41,723 bases of DNA from Verrucomicrobia subdivision 6 bacterium (GTDB lineage: Bacteria > Verrucomicrobiota > Verrucomicrobiia > Methylacidiphilales > Verrucolacustridaceae): contig CANEUY010000004.1 of the NCBI GenBank assembly GCA_947442065.1, positions 1-41,723 on the forward strand, given 5' to 3'. Numbering within the stretch: the stretch's first letter is position 1; every line of letters starts with the position of its first letter. The notes under the pieces are model-generated. The model was not told the origin of the DNA and did not search any database. It was given only the letters and a program-made list of their open reading frames with translations. A program made the translations under genes and the position numbers. Shown piece after piece: positions 1-10,199 of the stretch.

Positions 1-67
1 GAAAGTATTCACACAAGATATTGGATTTACTTGCCTGTCTTGACTGGGCGACTACCCATAAGAGGTC

Positions 68-3000
68 ATGAAGTTAAAGCGACTCGAAATCGAGGGGTTT
101 AAGTCGTTTTGTGACAGGACGGTTCTGGAGTTCCATCAAGGGATCACAGCGATCGTGGGCCCCAACGGAACGGGAAAGAGTAATATTCTCGATTCCATTC
201 GATGGGTGTTGGGAGAGCAATCAGCTAAGGCGTTGCGGGGGCAGGAGATGGCCGACTGTATTTTTCACGGGGCGGCCGGCCGGAAGGCGAGTGGGATGGC
301 CGAAGTCTCCCTTACTTTTAGTGACTGCGAAACGGTGCTGGGAACGGACTATCATGAGGTTCAGATCACCCGGAGGGTATTTCGTGATGGGGTCGGGGAG
401 TACGCCTTAAACGGGGTCGATTGCCGCTTAAAAGATATTCAGCGGCTGTTTTTGGATACTGGGATTGGTCGGGCCGCTTACTCGATCATGGAACAAGGGA
501 AGATCGATCAGATTCTCTCTTCCAAGCCGGAAGACCGTCGGGCGATTTTCGAAGAAGCCGCGGGGGTGATGCGTTTCAAGGTCCAAAAACGCGAGGCGGA
601 AAGGAAACTAGAAGGGACCGAGGCGAATCTTCTCCGTCTGGCCGATATTTTGAGGGAAGTACGCAGGCAGATTGGCTCGTTGCAGAGACAAGCGGGCAAA
701 GCCCGGAGACACCGTGAGATTTTCGACAAACTAAAAAGGCTCGATCTGGCCCTTTCCGCGAGGCAACGGGATCAGCTTTTGCTTCGGATCGATGAACTTT
801 CGAGCAACCAAGCCAAAACCAAAGCAGACTTGGAGAGAGCCCAGCTGGCGGAAACGACCTGCGAACAAGGAGTCCGGGGACAGCGGACAAAACTGGAGGA
901 GGCGGATCGGGCCTGGAGGGAAGCCGAGCGGGAAGTGGTGGCGGCGCAGGCGGAGGAAGTTCGGTGCGGGGAACGGGCAAGCATGCAGACACAGCGTGCG
1001 GACGAGTTGGGAGCCGCGATTGAACGGGCCAGGGGAGAAATCGCCTTGGCCGAGCGGCAGAATTCAGCACAAGAAGATCTGATCCGCTCCCTGACGGCCG
1101 AGATGGAGAAGGTTTCCGTTGATTTTCAGCAGGCAGAACAAGTTTGCCGGGAAGCCCAAGAGCAGGTCACGCAAGCCCGAAGAAAGCGGGAAGAGGCTGT
1201 GGCGCGGATGGAGTCGATCCGCTCCAAAAGGGAAACGGCCCGGCGGGAGGCCGAGGGGGCACGGGCCCGAGCGAGCGCCGAAGAACTCACGACACGCCAG
1301 AGGAGCGAATCTCTCGAAAGAATTCGAGGAGAAGTGGCAACCAAGGAAGCTGAAGAACAAAGGGAGAAGGCAGGGCTGGAGGAATTGTTCCGTCGCCTAC
1401 AAGAAGCAGAAAGTTTGTTCCCGGGGTCAAGGGAAAGACTACAAAAAGCAGAGGAGGAACTGAGGCGGGCAGAAACGGAACTTGCGGATGCTGAGAAAAG
1501 ACTTTCTGAGGCCGATGCAGAAAAAATGTTGGCACGCTCGCGGGAGGAAGCCGTTCGCGAGCGTTCCGCCGGTGAGGCGGAAGTTTGCCTAAAAGTTTGG
1601 ATGGAAAAGGGCCAATCCGGCGCCGAGGCCGTTTGGCCGGCCTTGCGGATTCGCCCGGGCTATGAAGCGGCTGTGTCGTTGGCCTTGGGACCTGTTTTGG
1701 ACGGTGTGTTGGTCGACGATTTGGAAAAAATGGCAGAAGTCTTGGAGTCCGGGGAAGATGCTCCATCGGCGATTCTTTTGTCCCGTGAGAATGAGGGGGC
1801 GCCTGTCTCCGAATGGGCTGAAGGGGCATGGAACTTTGTGGAGGGTGGGGCAGGATGGGAAATTCTCCTGCCCAAGCTCTTGGCAGGGATCTGTATTGTG
1901 GAATCCTGGGAAGAGGCCAAGGCATTAAAATCAACCCGACCTGATGCAACGATCATCTGCCGAGACGGAAGGATGATCAGCCCGCGGGGATGGCAGCGAC
2001 GAGGGAAGACCCGGGCCTCACGTCCGGGTCGGCAGGAATTGGAAGCTGCGCGGGAACTACTCACGAAAGCAGAAGCACTCAGTCTTGAGCTTTCAGGTCA
2101 AGTGGGCCGGTTCAGGGAAAAAATCCACCAAGGCCGGGTTGAACTGGAGGCGGCGAGAGGCCACGAGCAGAAGATTCGCCAGTCTCTCGACGAGGCGAGA
2201 CGGGAGCATGATCGGCGGGATGCCTTGGTACGCGGTTTAAGCTCCGAAACGGCTAGAAGGCGGGACGAGATGGGACGTCTTGAGCAGGAAATTGTCGTTC
2301 ACCAAAAAATCGCGGCTGAAAAGACTTCCGAAGCGGAACGTCATTTGGCAACAGAACAGGGCCTGGAATTGGAGGCCCGTGAGTCCGGAGAGCTACGGCA
2401 GGCCGCGGAAATCGAGGAAACCAGGCTCAGTGATCTCCTGACCGAACGGAGGGTCGAGCAGTCGGTCCAGCAACAAAGAAGAGACTCTTGCGCCGCCCAA
2501 CTGCAACCCGCTGAAGCTCGCAGAAAGGAACTGTCGGAACTCGTCAGCAAGCGCCGGGAGGAGATCGGAGCCGACACCGCCCGAATGGAAAGCGCCCGCA
2601 CGGAAGCTCGGACCTCCACAGAAGCCCAGATGGCCGCAGGAAAACGGGCTCAAGAGATCGAAGCGTCCACATCAGGTCTAAAACAAGCCAAGGAAACGGA
2701 AGCAGGATTATTGAGTCAAAAGGAGGAGGAGGTCGTTCGTTGGCGTCAGGAAGGCGAAAAGGCAAAGGATCGTCTGGCCGAACTGGCGGTGAAAAGCTCA
2801 CAACTGGATTTTCAGAGGCAGGCCTTGGCGGATCGTTTGCAAAGGGAATACGCCACTCCGCTGATGGAGGCCAAAATTGAGGGCGAGGGAATGCCACAAA
2901 CCGAGGAAGAGTGGAACAAACTGGAGGAGGAGGCGAAGGGGTTGAAGGAGAAGATGGACGAGATGGGGCCGGTCAATACCGAGGCAATTTCCGAATATGA

Positions 3001-3595
3001 AGAGCTGGAAGGAAGACTCAAATTTCTGGAAACAGAAGAGAAGGACCTGACTACCGCCAAAGCTCAATTGGAAGAGGCGATTCGCAAAATCAATCAGACA
3101 ACCCGACTGCTTTTCGAGGAAACCTTCGACAAGGTGAGGGTCAACTTTGGAACCCTCTTCGGGGAGCTGTTCGGGGGGGGGCGAGCCACGGTCAAGATGA
3201 CCGAGGGCGAGGATGCCATGGACGGCGGAATCGATATCGAGGCTCAACCTCCGGGAAAACAGCCCAAGAACATTTCCCAGCTTTCCGGAGGAGAAAAAGC
3301 CATGACCGCCTTGGCCTTGCTTCTGGCCATCTATTCCGTGAAGCCGAGTCCTTTTTGTGTCTTGGACGAAATGGATGCCCCGTTGGATGAATCGAATACC
3401 GTTCGTTTCGTGCAAATCATCGAGCGTTTTGTTGAGAAGTCGCAGTTCCTGGTCATCACCCACAACAAAAGAACCATGTCGGCAGCCGACCTTCTTTATG
3501 GGGTAACCGCAACGGAGCCCGGTGTCTCAAGAATGATGTCGGTCAAGCTGACGAGGGAGGATGAGACACCCTTGTTTGCGCAGGCGGAAGCGTAA
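68..3595 (+). CDS. smc: Chromosome segregation protein SMC
   Basis: N-terminal Walker A GPNGTGKSN, long coiled-coil with hinge-like middle, C-terminal LSGGEKAMTALALLLAI signature and VLDEMDAPLDE Walker B; 1175 aa. Confidence 0.97.
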   Translation: MKLKRLEIEGFKSFCDRTVLEFHQGITAIVGPNGTGKSNILDSIRWVLGEQSAKALRGQEMADCIFHGAAGRKASGMAEVSLTFSDCETVLGTDYHEVQITRRVFRDGVGEYALNGVDCRLKDIQRLFLDTGIGRAAYSIMEQGKIDQILSSKPEDRRAIFEEAAGVMRFKVQKREAERKLEGTEANLLRLADILREVRRQIGSLQRQAGKARRHREIFDKLKRLDLALSARQRDQLLLRIDELSSNQAKTKADLERAQLAETTCEQGVRGQRTKLEEADRAWREAEREVVAAQAEEVRCGERASMQTQRADELGAAIERARGEIALAERQNSAQEDLIRSLTAEMEKVSVDFQQAEQVCREAQEQVTQARRKREEAVARMESIRSKRETARREAEGARARASAEELTTRQRSESLERIRGEVATKEAEEQREKAGLEELFRRLQEAESLFPGSRERLQKAEEELRRAETELADAEKRLSEADAEKMLARSREEAVRERSAGEAEVCLKVWMEKGQSGAEAVWPALRIRPGYEAAVSLALGPVLDGVLVDDLEKMAEVLESGEDAPSAILLSRENEGAPVSEWAEGAWNFVEGGAGWEILLPKLLAGICIVESWEEAKALKSTRPDATIICRDGRMISPRGWQRRGKTRASRPGRQELEAARELLTKAEALSLELSGQVGRFREKIHQGRVELEAARGHEQKIRQSLDEARREHDRRDALVRGLSSETARRRDEMGRLEQEIVVHQKIAAEKTSEAERHLATEQGLELEARESGELRQAAEIEETRLSDLLTERRVEQSVQQQRRDSCAAQLQPAEARRKELSELVSKRREEIGADTARMESARTEARTSTEAQMAAGKRAQEIEASTSGLKQAKETEAGLLSQKEEEVVRWRQEGEKAKDRLAELAVKSSQLDFQRQALADRLQREYATPLMEAKIEGEGMPQTEEEWNKLEEEAKGLKEKMDEMGPVNTEAISEYEELEGRLKFLETEEKDLTTAKAQLEEAIRKINQTTRLLFEETFDKVRVNFGTLFGELFGGGRATVKMTEGEDAMDGGIDIEAQPPGKQPKNISQLSGGEKAMTALALLLAIYSVKPSPFCVLDEMDAPLDESNTVRFVQIIERFVEKSQFLVITHNKRTMSAADLLYGVTATEPGVSRMMSVKLTREDETPLFAQAEA

Positions 3596-4354
3596 GTGAA
3601 GCCGAGTCTTGAAGGGCTCCGGGCCACGGCGGAGCGCATTGCCCGCAACGCAGGGGCGACGCTTCGTCAGGCCAAAGCAGAGTCCCTGCACGTTGATTCT
3701 GCGGAACAGCATGACATTAAATTGGAGCTCGATCGGAGGATCCAGGAGCAGATCCGGAAGGAAATACTCGCAGAGCATTCGCATCATGGATTTCTTGGGG
3801 AGGAAGGTGGGGAAGCTGCCAAGGCTGGGCAATATGAGTGGGTGGTGGATCCGATCGATGGAACGGTGAATTTATTCTACGGGATTCCTCATTATGCGGT
3901 TTCCATCGCCTGCCGGTTGGATGGTCGGACATTGTCAGGCGCAATTTATGATCCCAATCGGGACGAAATGTTCTCGAGTCATGCCGGGGGAGGATCGACC
4001 TGTAACGGAAAAAGTATTCATGTGGCCCATCGACTAAAACTGGAAGAGGCAGTTCTGGCTTTGGGATTTTCAAAAGGGAAGGCGACCATCTTGAAATGCC
4101 TGGAACTCTACCAGCACTACGGCGACAAAGTGCGGAAGTTAAGGGCAATGGGTTCGGCGGCCTTGGATCTGGCCTATGTGGCTTCCGGACGGTTGGACGC
4201 CTACATTGAACAAGGGGTCAGCATTTGGGACGTGGCAGCGGGGGCCTTGATTGTGGAGGAAGCAGGGGGCCAAGTACGCATGAGTCCCGGAGAGCCCGAG
4301 GGAAAGATTCATCTGGTTGCCAGCAACGGCAGAATTCCCTTGGATATGGTTTAG
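3596..4354 (+). CDS. Inositol monophosphatase family protein
   Basis: WVVDPIDGTVNLFYGIPHYAVSIA and WDVAAGALIVEEAGG motifs; GTG start directly follows the smc TAA. Confidence 0.92.
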   Translation: MKPSLEGLRATAERIARNAGATLRQAKAESLHVDSAEQHDIKLELDRRIQEQIRKEILAEHSHHGFLGEEGGEAAKAGQYEWVVDPIDGTVNLFYGIPHYAVSIACRLDGRTLSGAIYDPNRDEMFSSHAGGGSTCNGKSIHVAHRLKLEEAVLALGFSKGKATILKCLELYQHYGDKVRKLRAMGSAALDLAYVASGRLDAYIEQGVSIWDVAAGALIVEEAGGQVRMSPGEPEGKIHLVASNGRIPLDMV

Positions 4355-4412
4355 CCGTTTTTTTCCTTCTTCCGCGATTGAAGCGGAGGCAGGAAACGTG
4401 CAGAAATAGAGA

Positions 4413-5774
4413 ATGAACAAGGTTCGAGTTCGTTTTGCTCCTTCTCCTACGGGGCTCTTGCACATCGGGGGAGCGAGAACAGCTTTATTCAACTGGCTCT
4501 ATGCGCGGCATACGGGCGGAACGTTCGTTTTGCGGATTGAAGACACAGACCAGTCCCGCAATACACAGGAGGCAGTGGACGTGATTTTCCGCGGGATGCG
4601 CTGGTTGGGACTGGATTGGGATGAGGGTCCAGATGGGAAGGGCGGAATCATGGGTGACAAGGGGCCTTATTTCCAAAGTCAACGCGGCCCCATCTACGCC
4701 AAGTATTTGGAAAAACTACAATCCACCGGTAAGACCTACGAGGATAGTGGCGCATTAAAATTTCGGATGCCCAAGACACCCGGGATTGTGAAAGACCTGG
4801 TCTGCGGAGAGGTGACCTTCGACCGGACGACGGAACCGGACCTGGTGATTCGCAGAAAGGACGGGAGTCCTGTTTTTCATTTCGTCAATGTGGTGGATGA
4901 CCTGGAAATGGGGATTACCCATGTGATCCGAGGAGAGGATCACCTCACCAATACCCACAAACACATCGCTCTTTACGAGGCCTTGGGCGCACCTTTGCCT
5001 CAATTTGCGCATATTCCGCTGATCCTGAATCAAGGCGGATCCAAAATGAGCAAGAGGGATGAAGGAGCCGCTTTGGGATTTTATGAGGACGCAGGGTACC
5101 TTCCTCAGGCGGTTAGGAATTACCTCTGCCTGTTAGGGTGGTCCCCAGGAGCCAAGGAGGAGATCCTCCCCATCGATGAGATCGTTCGTCGTTTCGAGCT
5201 GAAGGATCTGAATCGAAGTAACGCACGCTTTGACGGACTGAAGTTGTTTTGGATGAACGGGGAATACTGGAGATCCATGAAGGACGAGGATTTTTCAAAT
5301 TTCTCTTCTGACATCCTTGCCAAGAACCGACCTGCGGCGGCGAATCTCCCACAACCTTTGCGAGAGGGACTACTCAAGATCATTCGAGAAAAAGTGAGAA
5401 CCGGGAAAGAACTGGTGGAATGGTTTGACCCCTATCTGACGGAGGAATACGAGTACTCCGAAGAATCCCGCAAAAAGCAGTTCTCCAATCCTGAGGCTCC
5501 CCAACTTCTCGCAGCACTCGAAAAAGGTTTTTGTGAGGCTTCGGACGCAATGGATGAGGCTTCAGCCGAAGCGGTCTGCAAACAGGTTGCGGAGGCGGCG
5601 GGTCTGCCAAAACCCGCAAAGGTGATTCATCTTTTACGGGCAGCGGTTTCCGGTCGCACGGTTGGGCCCTCACTCTTTGCACTGCTGGTCGTATTGGGGA
5701 AGGATCGGGTTAAGTCCAGGTTAGTGCGGACCAGACAACTTTTGGAGGCAGGGAAACTAGGGGTGACGGCGTGA
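4413..5774 (+). CDS. gltX: Glutamyl-tRNA synthetase
   Basis: FAPSPTGLLHIGGARTALFNWL (HIGH region) and KMSKR motif. Confidence 0.96.
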   Translation: MNKVRVRFAPSPTGLLHIGGARTALFNWLYARHTGGTFVLRIEDTDQSRNTQEAVDVIFRGMRWLGLDWDEGPDGKGGIMGDKGPYFQSQRGPIYAKYLEKLQSTGKTYEDSGALKFRMPKTPGIVKDLVCGEVTFDRTTEPDLVIRRKDGSPVFHFVNVVDDLEMGITHVIRGEDHLTNTHKHIALYEALGAPLPQFAHIPLILNQGGSKMSKRDEGAALGFYEDAGYLPQAVRNYLCLLGWSPGAKEEILPIDEIVRRFELKDLNRSNARFDGLKLFWMNGEYWRSMKDEDFSNFSSDILAKNRPAAANLPQPLREGLLKIIREKVRTGKELVEWFDPYLTEEYEYSEESRKKQFSNPEAPQLLAALEKGFCEASDAMDEASAEAVCKQVAEAAGLPKPAKVIHLLRAAVSGRTVGPSLFALLVVLGKDRVKSRLVRTRQLLEAGKLGVTA

Positions 5775-6367
5775 CCTTTGCCACCAGCATCACCCTACTT
5801 CGAATCCTATTGGTGCCTCTTTTTGCCGCGGCTCTCCTGTATCATCAGGAATATCATTCCGAGGGCTATCAGGGGAACGAATGGTATTACGCAGCCGTAC
5901 TCTTATTCGCCGTGGCGGCCTTTTCGGATGGGATTGATGGATGGATTGCGAGGCATTTCAACCAAAAGAGCCACTTGGGTAGGATTCTTGATCCTGTCGC
6001 GGACAAGCTGCTCCTCGTGACAGGTATCGTGCTTTTGGGGACGGTGGGAGTAGCTGGGAAGGGTAGGCTACCTCTTTGGTATCCCGTTCTGGTTGTGAGC
6101 CGGGACCTCATTCTCGTGGCAGGAACACTTTTGATCGGGACCTTCCTCCATCATTACCATTTTGTGAAACCACACTGGACAGGCAAAGTTTCGACCTTCT
6201 TTCAGATTGCCGTCGTTTTACTCGGCTTACTGATGCCTGGGAACCCCGCCACACGTCCTGTCCTTTGGGCCTCGGGATTGATGACCTTGATTTCCATGAC
6301 GGTTTACCTGATGCAAGGCTGGCAACTCCTGCACACGAGCAGTTATGGCGAACCAACCCGAAACTGA
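5771..6367 (+). CDS. pgsA: CDP-diacylglycerol--glycerol-3-phosphate 3-phosphatidyltransferase (CDP-alcohol phosphatidyltransferase)
   Basis: DGIDGWIARHFNQKSHLGRILDPVADK matches DxxDGxxAR(x8)GxxxDxxxD; multiple TM segments; GTGA overlap with gltX stop. Confidence 0.92.
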   Translation: MTFATSITLLRILLVPLFAAALLYHQEYHSEGYQGNEWYYAAVLLFAVAAFSDGIDGWIARHFNQKSHLGRILDPVADKLLLVTGIVLLGTVGVAGKGRLPLWYPVLVVSRDLILVAGTLLIGTFLHHYHFVKPHWTGKVSTFFQIAVVLLGLLMPGNPATRPVLWASGLMTLISMTVYLMQGWQLLHTSSYGEPTRN

Positions 6368-7709
6368 TTCCATTCGTCCGGTCGTGGCGATTGTGGGTCG
6401 CCCCAATGTGGGAAAGAGTGCCCTCTTTAACCGGATTTGCGGCAGGAGGATTGCCCTCGTTTTTGATCGCCCGGGTGTTACCCGCGATCGCTTAGTGGCG
6501 GATGCCGACTGGGAGGGCCGTCCCTTTGTACTCATCGATACGGGAGGACTTGGACTGGAAGACGGCTCGGGACTGCAGGATGCCGTTGAGCGGGAGGCGG
6601 ATTTGGCCATTGCTTCGGCTCAGCGGGTTCTCCTGGTGGTAGACGGTAAGGAGGGGTTGCATGTCTTGGATACCGAAGTGGCTAAACGTCTCAGAAAAGC
6701 GGGACAGAAGGTGACCCTGGTCATCAACAAGATGGATCCAGGCTATTCCGGCGGAAAGGTCAGGGAATTCAGTCGACTGGGCTTTGGCGATGGGATGCAG
6801 GTTTCGGCCGAACACGGCCTTGGCTTCGGTGATTTAATGGAAAGCATTGGGAAAGCTTGGCCGGAAGCAGATCGCATCAAGGATGAGAGAACGCGTTTAG
6901 CGGTGGTTGGACGACCGAATGCCGGGAAGTCATCCCTGGTCAATGCCTGGGTAGGGATTGATCGGACCATGGTCGCACCCATCGCTGGAACTACCCGGGA
7001 TGCTGTGGACGTTCCTGCCGTGGTAGGAGGCCATGATGTTCTGTTTATCGATACCGCTGGCTTGAGACAAAAGCGGCGTGTGGAGGACCCTCTCGAGAAG
7101 ATTATGGGAGGCAGAACAGCCCATGCGATTGACCGCTGTCACTTGGCCATTCTGGCAGTCGATGCCGTTTTGGGGGTGGGTCTGGTGGAGAAGAAGATTG
7201 CTGGTCTTATCCAAAAAGCTCAAAGGCCCTGTGTCGTTGCCGTCACAAAATGGGACCTAGCAAAGAAAGCGGGAGAAAAGACACAGGGTGCAGGATTTCA
7301 AAAAGAGTATGAAGAAGCCTTGCGCCGCGCCCTTTTCTTCCTTCCTGATGTGCCGATCGTCTTTCTGAGTTCGGTTGAAAAGACAGGCCTCAAGGAACTC
7401 GAGGAGGCTGTCGTTGTGATGCTAAAGGCTCGCTCCATCAAGATCGGCACAGGGGAGTTAAATCGGGTTCTTTCCAGGGCCACGGAATCCCGTAGCACTC
7501 CCGTGAAGGCAGGGAAAAAACTCCGTCTTTATTACGCGACCCAAGTCGAAGGACCCTTACCCACTCTGGTGGGTTTTGTGAATCACCCGGCGGTCATGTC
7601 CGAGGCTTATGAGCGATACCTCAGCAACCGGGTTCGCGAGCATTTTCAACTGGGAGGATGCCCGCTTCGTTGGCGCTGGCGGGGAAGGGACAAGAAAAAC
7701 GAGAAATAA
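6345..7709 (+). CDS. der: Ribosome biogenesis GTPase Der (EngA)
   Basis: Two GTPase domains (GRPNVGKSALFN; GRPNAGKSSLVN) plus C-terminal KH-like region; overlaps pgsA by 23 nt. Confidence 0.96.
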   Translation: MANQPETDSIRPVVAIVGRPNVGKSALFNRICGRRIALVFDRPGVTRDRLVADADWEGRPFVLIDTGGLGLEDGSGLQDAVEREADLAIASAQRVLLVVDGKEGLHVLDTEVAKRLRKAGQKVTLVINKMDPGYSGGKVREFSRLGFGDGMQVSAEHGLGFGDLMESIGKAWPEADRIKDERTRLAVVGRPNAGKSSLVNAWVGIDRTMVAPIAGTTRDAVDVPAVVGGHDVLFIDTAGLRQKRRVEDPLEKIMGGRTAHAIDRCHLAILAVDAVLGVGLVEKKIAGLIQKAQRPCVVAVTKWDLAKKAGEKTQGAGFQKEYEEALRRALFFLPDVPIVFLSSVEKTGLKELEEAVVVMLKARSIKIGTGELNRVLSRATESRSTPVKAGKKLRLYYATQVEGPLPTLVGFVNHPAVMSEAYERYLSNRVREHFQLGGCPLRWRWRGRDKKNEK

Positions 7710-7712
7710 GGT

Positions 7713-9761
7713 CTATTTGAGGATCGAGTTGGAAATACGATCAATTCCTTCGCGGGCGATTTCACTATTGGGGTAGTCCTGCAAGGCCCGTAAATACCAT
7801 GCCAGGCTGGATCCAACCTGCTGTTTCCGCTCCATTTCCTGTGCCGTCCGGATGGAGCGGACAAATTCTGCAGCTTGCGTGGTAAAGTCGGCGCGAGCCT
7901 GATTGAGCTTGGGATCGTCGGGATAATCCGAAAACCCTCGTTCCACGCTTTCCCACGCTCCGGCCGGATCCCCCCGCTTGGCGAGTTCAGTGGATCGCAT
8001 CAGGGCGGCTTCCGCGCTCTGAACCCGGTCCAGAATGGCTTTCAGTTTCTCTTGGCGATCAGGATACATCGCGGTGGCAGCAATAAAGCGCACCTTATCT
8101 TCAAAGATCTGTCGGTAGTTTTTTTGTGCGATGAGACGGTCAAAATCATTCAAGGCCTGCTGTTGGACATCCGTTTGACTGAAGATGGCGCCTGAAACTT
8201 GTGCCAAGGCAGGGTTCCTTGGCCAGATTTCGGTGGCAGCTCTTAGCTCTGTTTCCAGGGTTGCACGATCTCCCGAAGTGGCGGCGGCCTTTGCTTTCGC
8301 GAGGTGCATCGCACTGACCGTCTTGGCGGTTTCCACCACGGCCAAGGGTTTGGATGTATCGAAATCCTTTGCCGTCTGGCTCAATTCCTTGATCAGTTCC
8401 TCCGCCCGGGTTAGGTCGTTTACTTCAAGAGCTGCCAGGAGTTCGTTGGTCTTGCGGGTGAATTCAAGGGCACGGCGCTTGTCATCGCGGGAAAGCTTGC
8501 GAACGGAGGGCATATATTCGCCCATCATGAATGTCTCAAAGAGTCGCTCCGTTGCGCTTTTGAGCTCGTTTTTCTCCAAAAGAAACTTGTAGGACTCAAT
8601 GCCTTCATCCACATCCCGGATGGCTTCGTTGGCCAATGAGTCCAACTGACCCAGGGAATTGATCATTTTGCCCAAAGCCTTTAACCCGCTCGCTCCCGCG
8701 CTGATCAGGCTTTCGACCCCCAGATTATCCACCCCGAACTGCATTCCCTCGGCGCTGAAGCCTCCGCCGGAAGAGGAGGTGTCGGTTCCTCCTGAAACAT
8801 TTCTCCCGTTTGTACCTGTTCCGCCACCTGCATACGCCCCGGAACCTCCACGACCGGAGACCTTTGGATCCACCTTGGCCTTCACCTTGACCTGACCAGC
8901 GTCCTTATCCACGGGCAGGTTGGATGCAATCTGGTCCAAAGCCGTCAAGCGATTGTCGCCGTCGCCAAAGAGGGCGCGATAGAACCGGGTACCGATCAAG
9001 ACATGCCGAAACCGGCGCTGGGCAAAATATTGAACAATCAGGCTCTGAAAATCGATTTTCGCCTGAACGATGGAAGCCTCTTTCTTTAGCTTATTATTGG
9101 CCATGGTCTGGCGGACATCCGAGAGGGCCTCCTTGATCGGCTCAATCCGAGCTTCGTCCTGCGGACTTAAAGTCGTGGTAGAGGCCGGGGCATTGGTTCC
9201 GGTTACCGCGGGTTGGGTCAGGGAAGATGGACCCATATTCATCCGATAGTTCCATTCGAGGGAAGATTTCTCCTTTTGCAGGGTTCGATTGGCCATCTCG
9301 AGTCGATCGACTTCATTCTTGGCCAGCCAAACACTATAGACCACGTCGGCCATTGAGCTGCAGAGATTGGCGTCGCTTTTGTATTCCGAAGCTTTGGGGA
9401 GGAGCTTCCATGCAGCATCCACATTGGCCGAATTGACCTTTCCCGGCGCGAGAAGGGTCAAAATCTGGTTGATGGTGTTTTCGTACTGCTGGTCTGCTTC
9501 CGATGTTTCCTCGGGGGCATTAAGGTATTTCTCAAACCGTGCACGGAAAAGCCGGTTGTTGTTCATGTTCCAAAGTTTCCCGTCGAAAGTGGAGTTGTCG
9601 GATCCCGGATCCATGACCGGAACATCCCGACCCAAGAAACCTTGATTCATTTGCGGAGGGCGAGCACCTCCGGTGGCGGCTTTGGAGTTTCCTTCCTGGG
9701 ACCAAGCGGTGCATCCGGCAAAAGCAACGAGTGTCAGGCATATTTTGAAAAGAGATTTCAT
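7713..9761 (-). CDS. Secreted or lipoprotein-like TPR-type hypothetical protein with Gly/Ser-rich linker
   Basis: N-terminus MKSLFKICLTLVAFAGC resembles a signal peptide with lipobox; helical repeat-like C-terminus; central GRGGSGAYAGGGTGTNGRNVSGGTDTSSSGGG linker. Confidence 0.8.
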   Translation of the reverse strand: MKSLFKICLTLVAFAGCTAWSQEGNSKAATGGARPPQMNQGFLGRDVPVMDPGSDNSTFDGKLWNMNNNRLFRARFEKYLNAPEETSEADQQYENTINQILTLLAPGKVNSANVDAAWKLLPKASEYKSDANLCSSMADVVYSVWLAKNEVDRLEMANRTLQKEKSSLEWNYRMNMGPSSLTQPAVTGTNAPASTTTLSPQDEARIEPIKEALSDVRQTMANNKLKKEASIVQAKIDFQSLIVQYFAQRRFRHVLIGTRFYRALFGDGDNRLTALDQIASNLPVDKDAGQVKVKAKVDPKVSGRGGSGAYAGGGTGTNGRNVSGGTDTSSSGGGFSAEGMQFGVDNLGVESLISAGASGLKALGKMINSLGQLDSLANEAIRDVDEGIESYKFLLEKNELKSATERLFETFMMGEYMPSVRKLSRDDKRRALEFTRKTNELLAALEVNDLTRAEELIKELSQTAKDFDTSKPLAVVETAKTVSAMHLAKAKAAATSGDRATLETELRAATEIWPRNPALAQVSGAIFSQTDVQQQALNDFDRLIAQKNYRQIFEDKVRFIAATAMYPDRQEKLKAILDRVQSAEAALMRSTELAKRGDPAGAWESVERGFSDYPDDPKLNQARADFTTQAAEFVRSIRTAQEMERKQQVGSSLAWYLRALQDYPNSEIAREGIDRISNSILK

Positions 9762-10162
9762 GATTTCTGGATTTCGTCTGCAACCAGAACACCGGAATCG
9801 TTCACATGAACCTTGGCCCGATAGGACTGGTTTTTTTGGATGTTGATCTTTTGTAAGGTTGCCGGAATCAAGATCGGTAGGGGCCAGTTCTTGGATTCAC
9901 TGGTGACGCGAATGCTGAATAACCGACCTTTTTCAGGATTCCATCCCAAGGAGTTGAGAATTGTGCCTTCCACCTGGTAGGCATTTCCCCGAAGGCTGTT
10001 CGCATTCTCGAAGTAGTCCGCGGGTTTGAGTTTTTCCACCGTCCGATAGGGTTCAGAGTCTTTCTGAAAAAAGTAAGCTCCGACGCCCGCCAAGGCCAAA
10101 AAAGCGGTCACCAACCCGATGACCAATCCGGGGGGTGTGGAGGAATGAGCGCGGCGTGACAT
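9758..10162 (-). CDS. Hypothetical membrane-anchored protein (single N-terminal TM)
   Basis: Start MSRRAHSSTPPGLVIGLVTAFLALAGVGAYFFQ gives one TM; ATGA overlap with the downstream gene. Preferred over the longer ORF start at 10255. Confidence 0.75.
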   Translation of the reverse strand: MSRRAHSSTPPGLVIGLVTAFLALAGVGAYFFQKDSEPYRTVEKLKPADYFENANSLRGNAYQVEGTILNSLGWNPEKGRLFSIRVTSESKNWPLPILIPATLQKINIQKNQSYRAKVHVNDSGVLVADEIQKS

Positions 10163-10199
10163 CCTGATTAGATTATCGCAAAAGACTCGGCAGGACAAT

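Noticed and set aside
1287-3463. Several 117-221 aa ORFs on - strand and ORFs in other frames inside smc
   Set aside because: Fully inside smc with low-complexity Pro/Ser/Arg-rich translations typical of shadow frames.
4355-4412. T-tract and CTTCCGC/GCGGAGG hairpin between the IMPase gene and gltX as a terminator
   Set aside because: The T-tract precedes rather than follows the hairpin on the + strand and all flanking genes are on the + strand.
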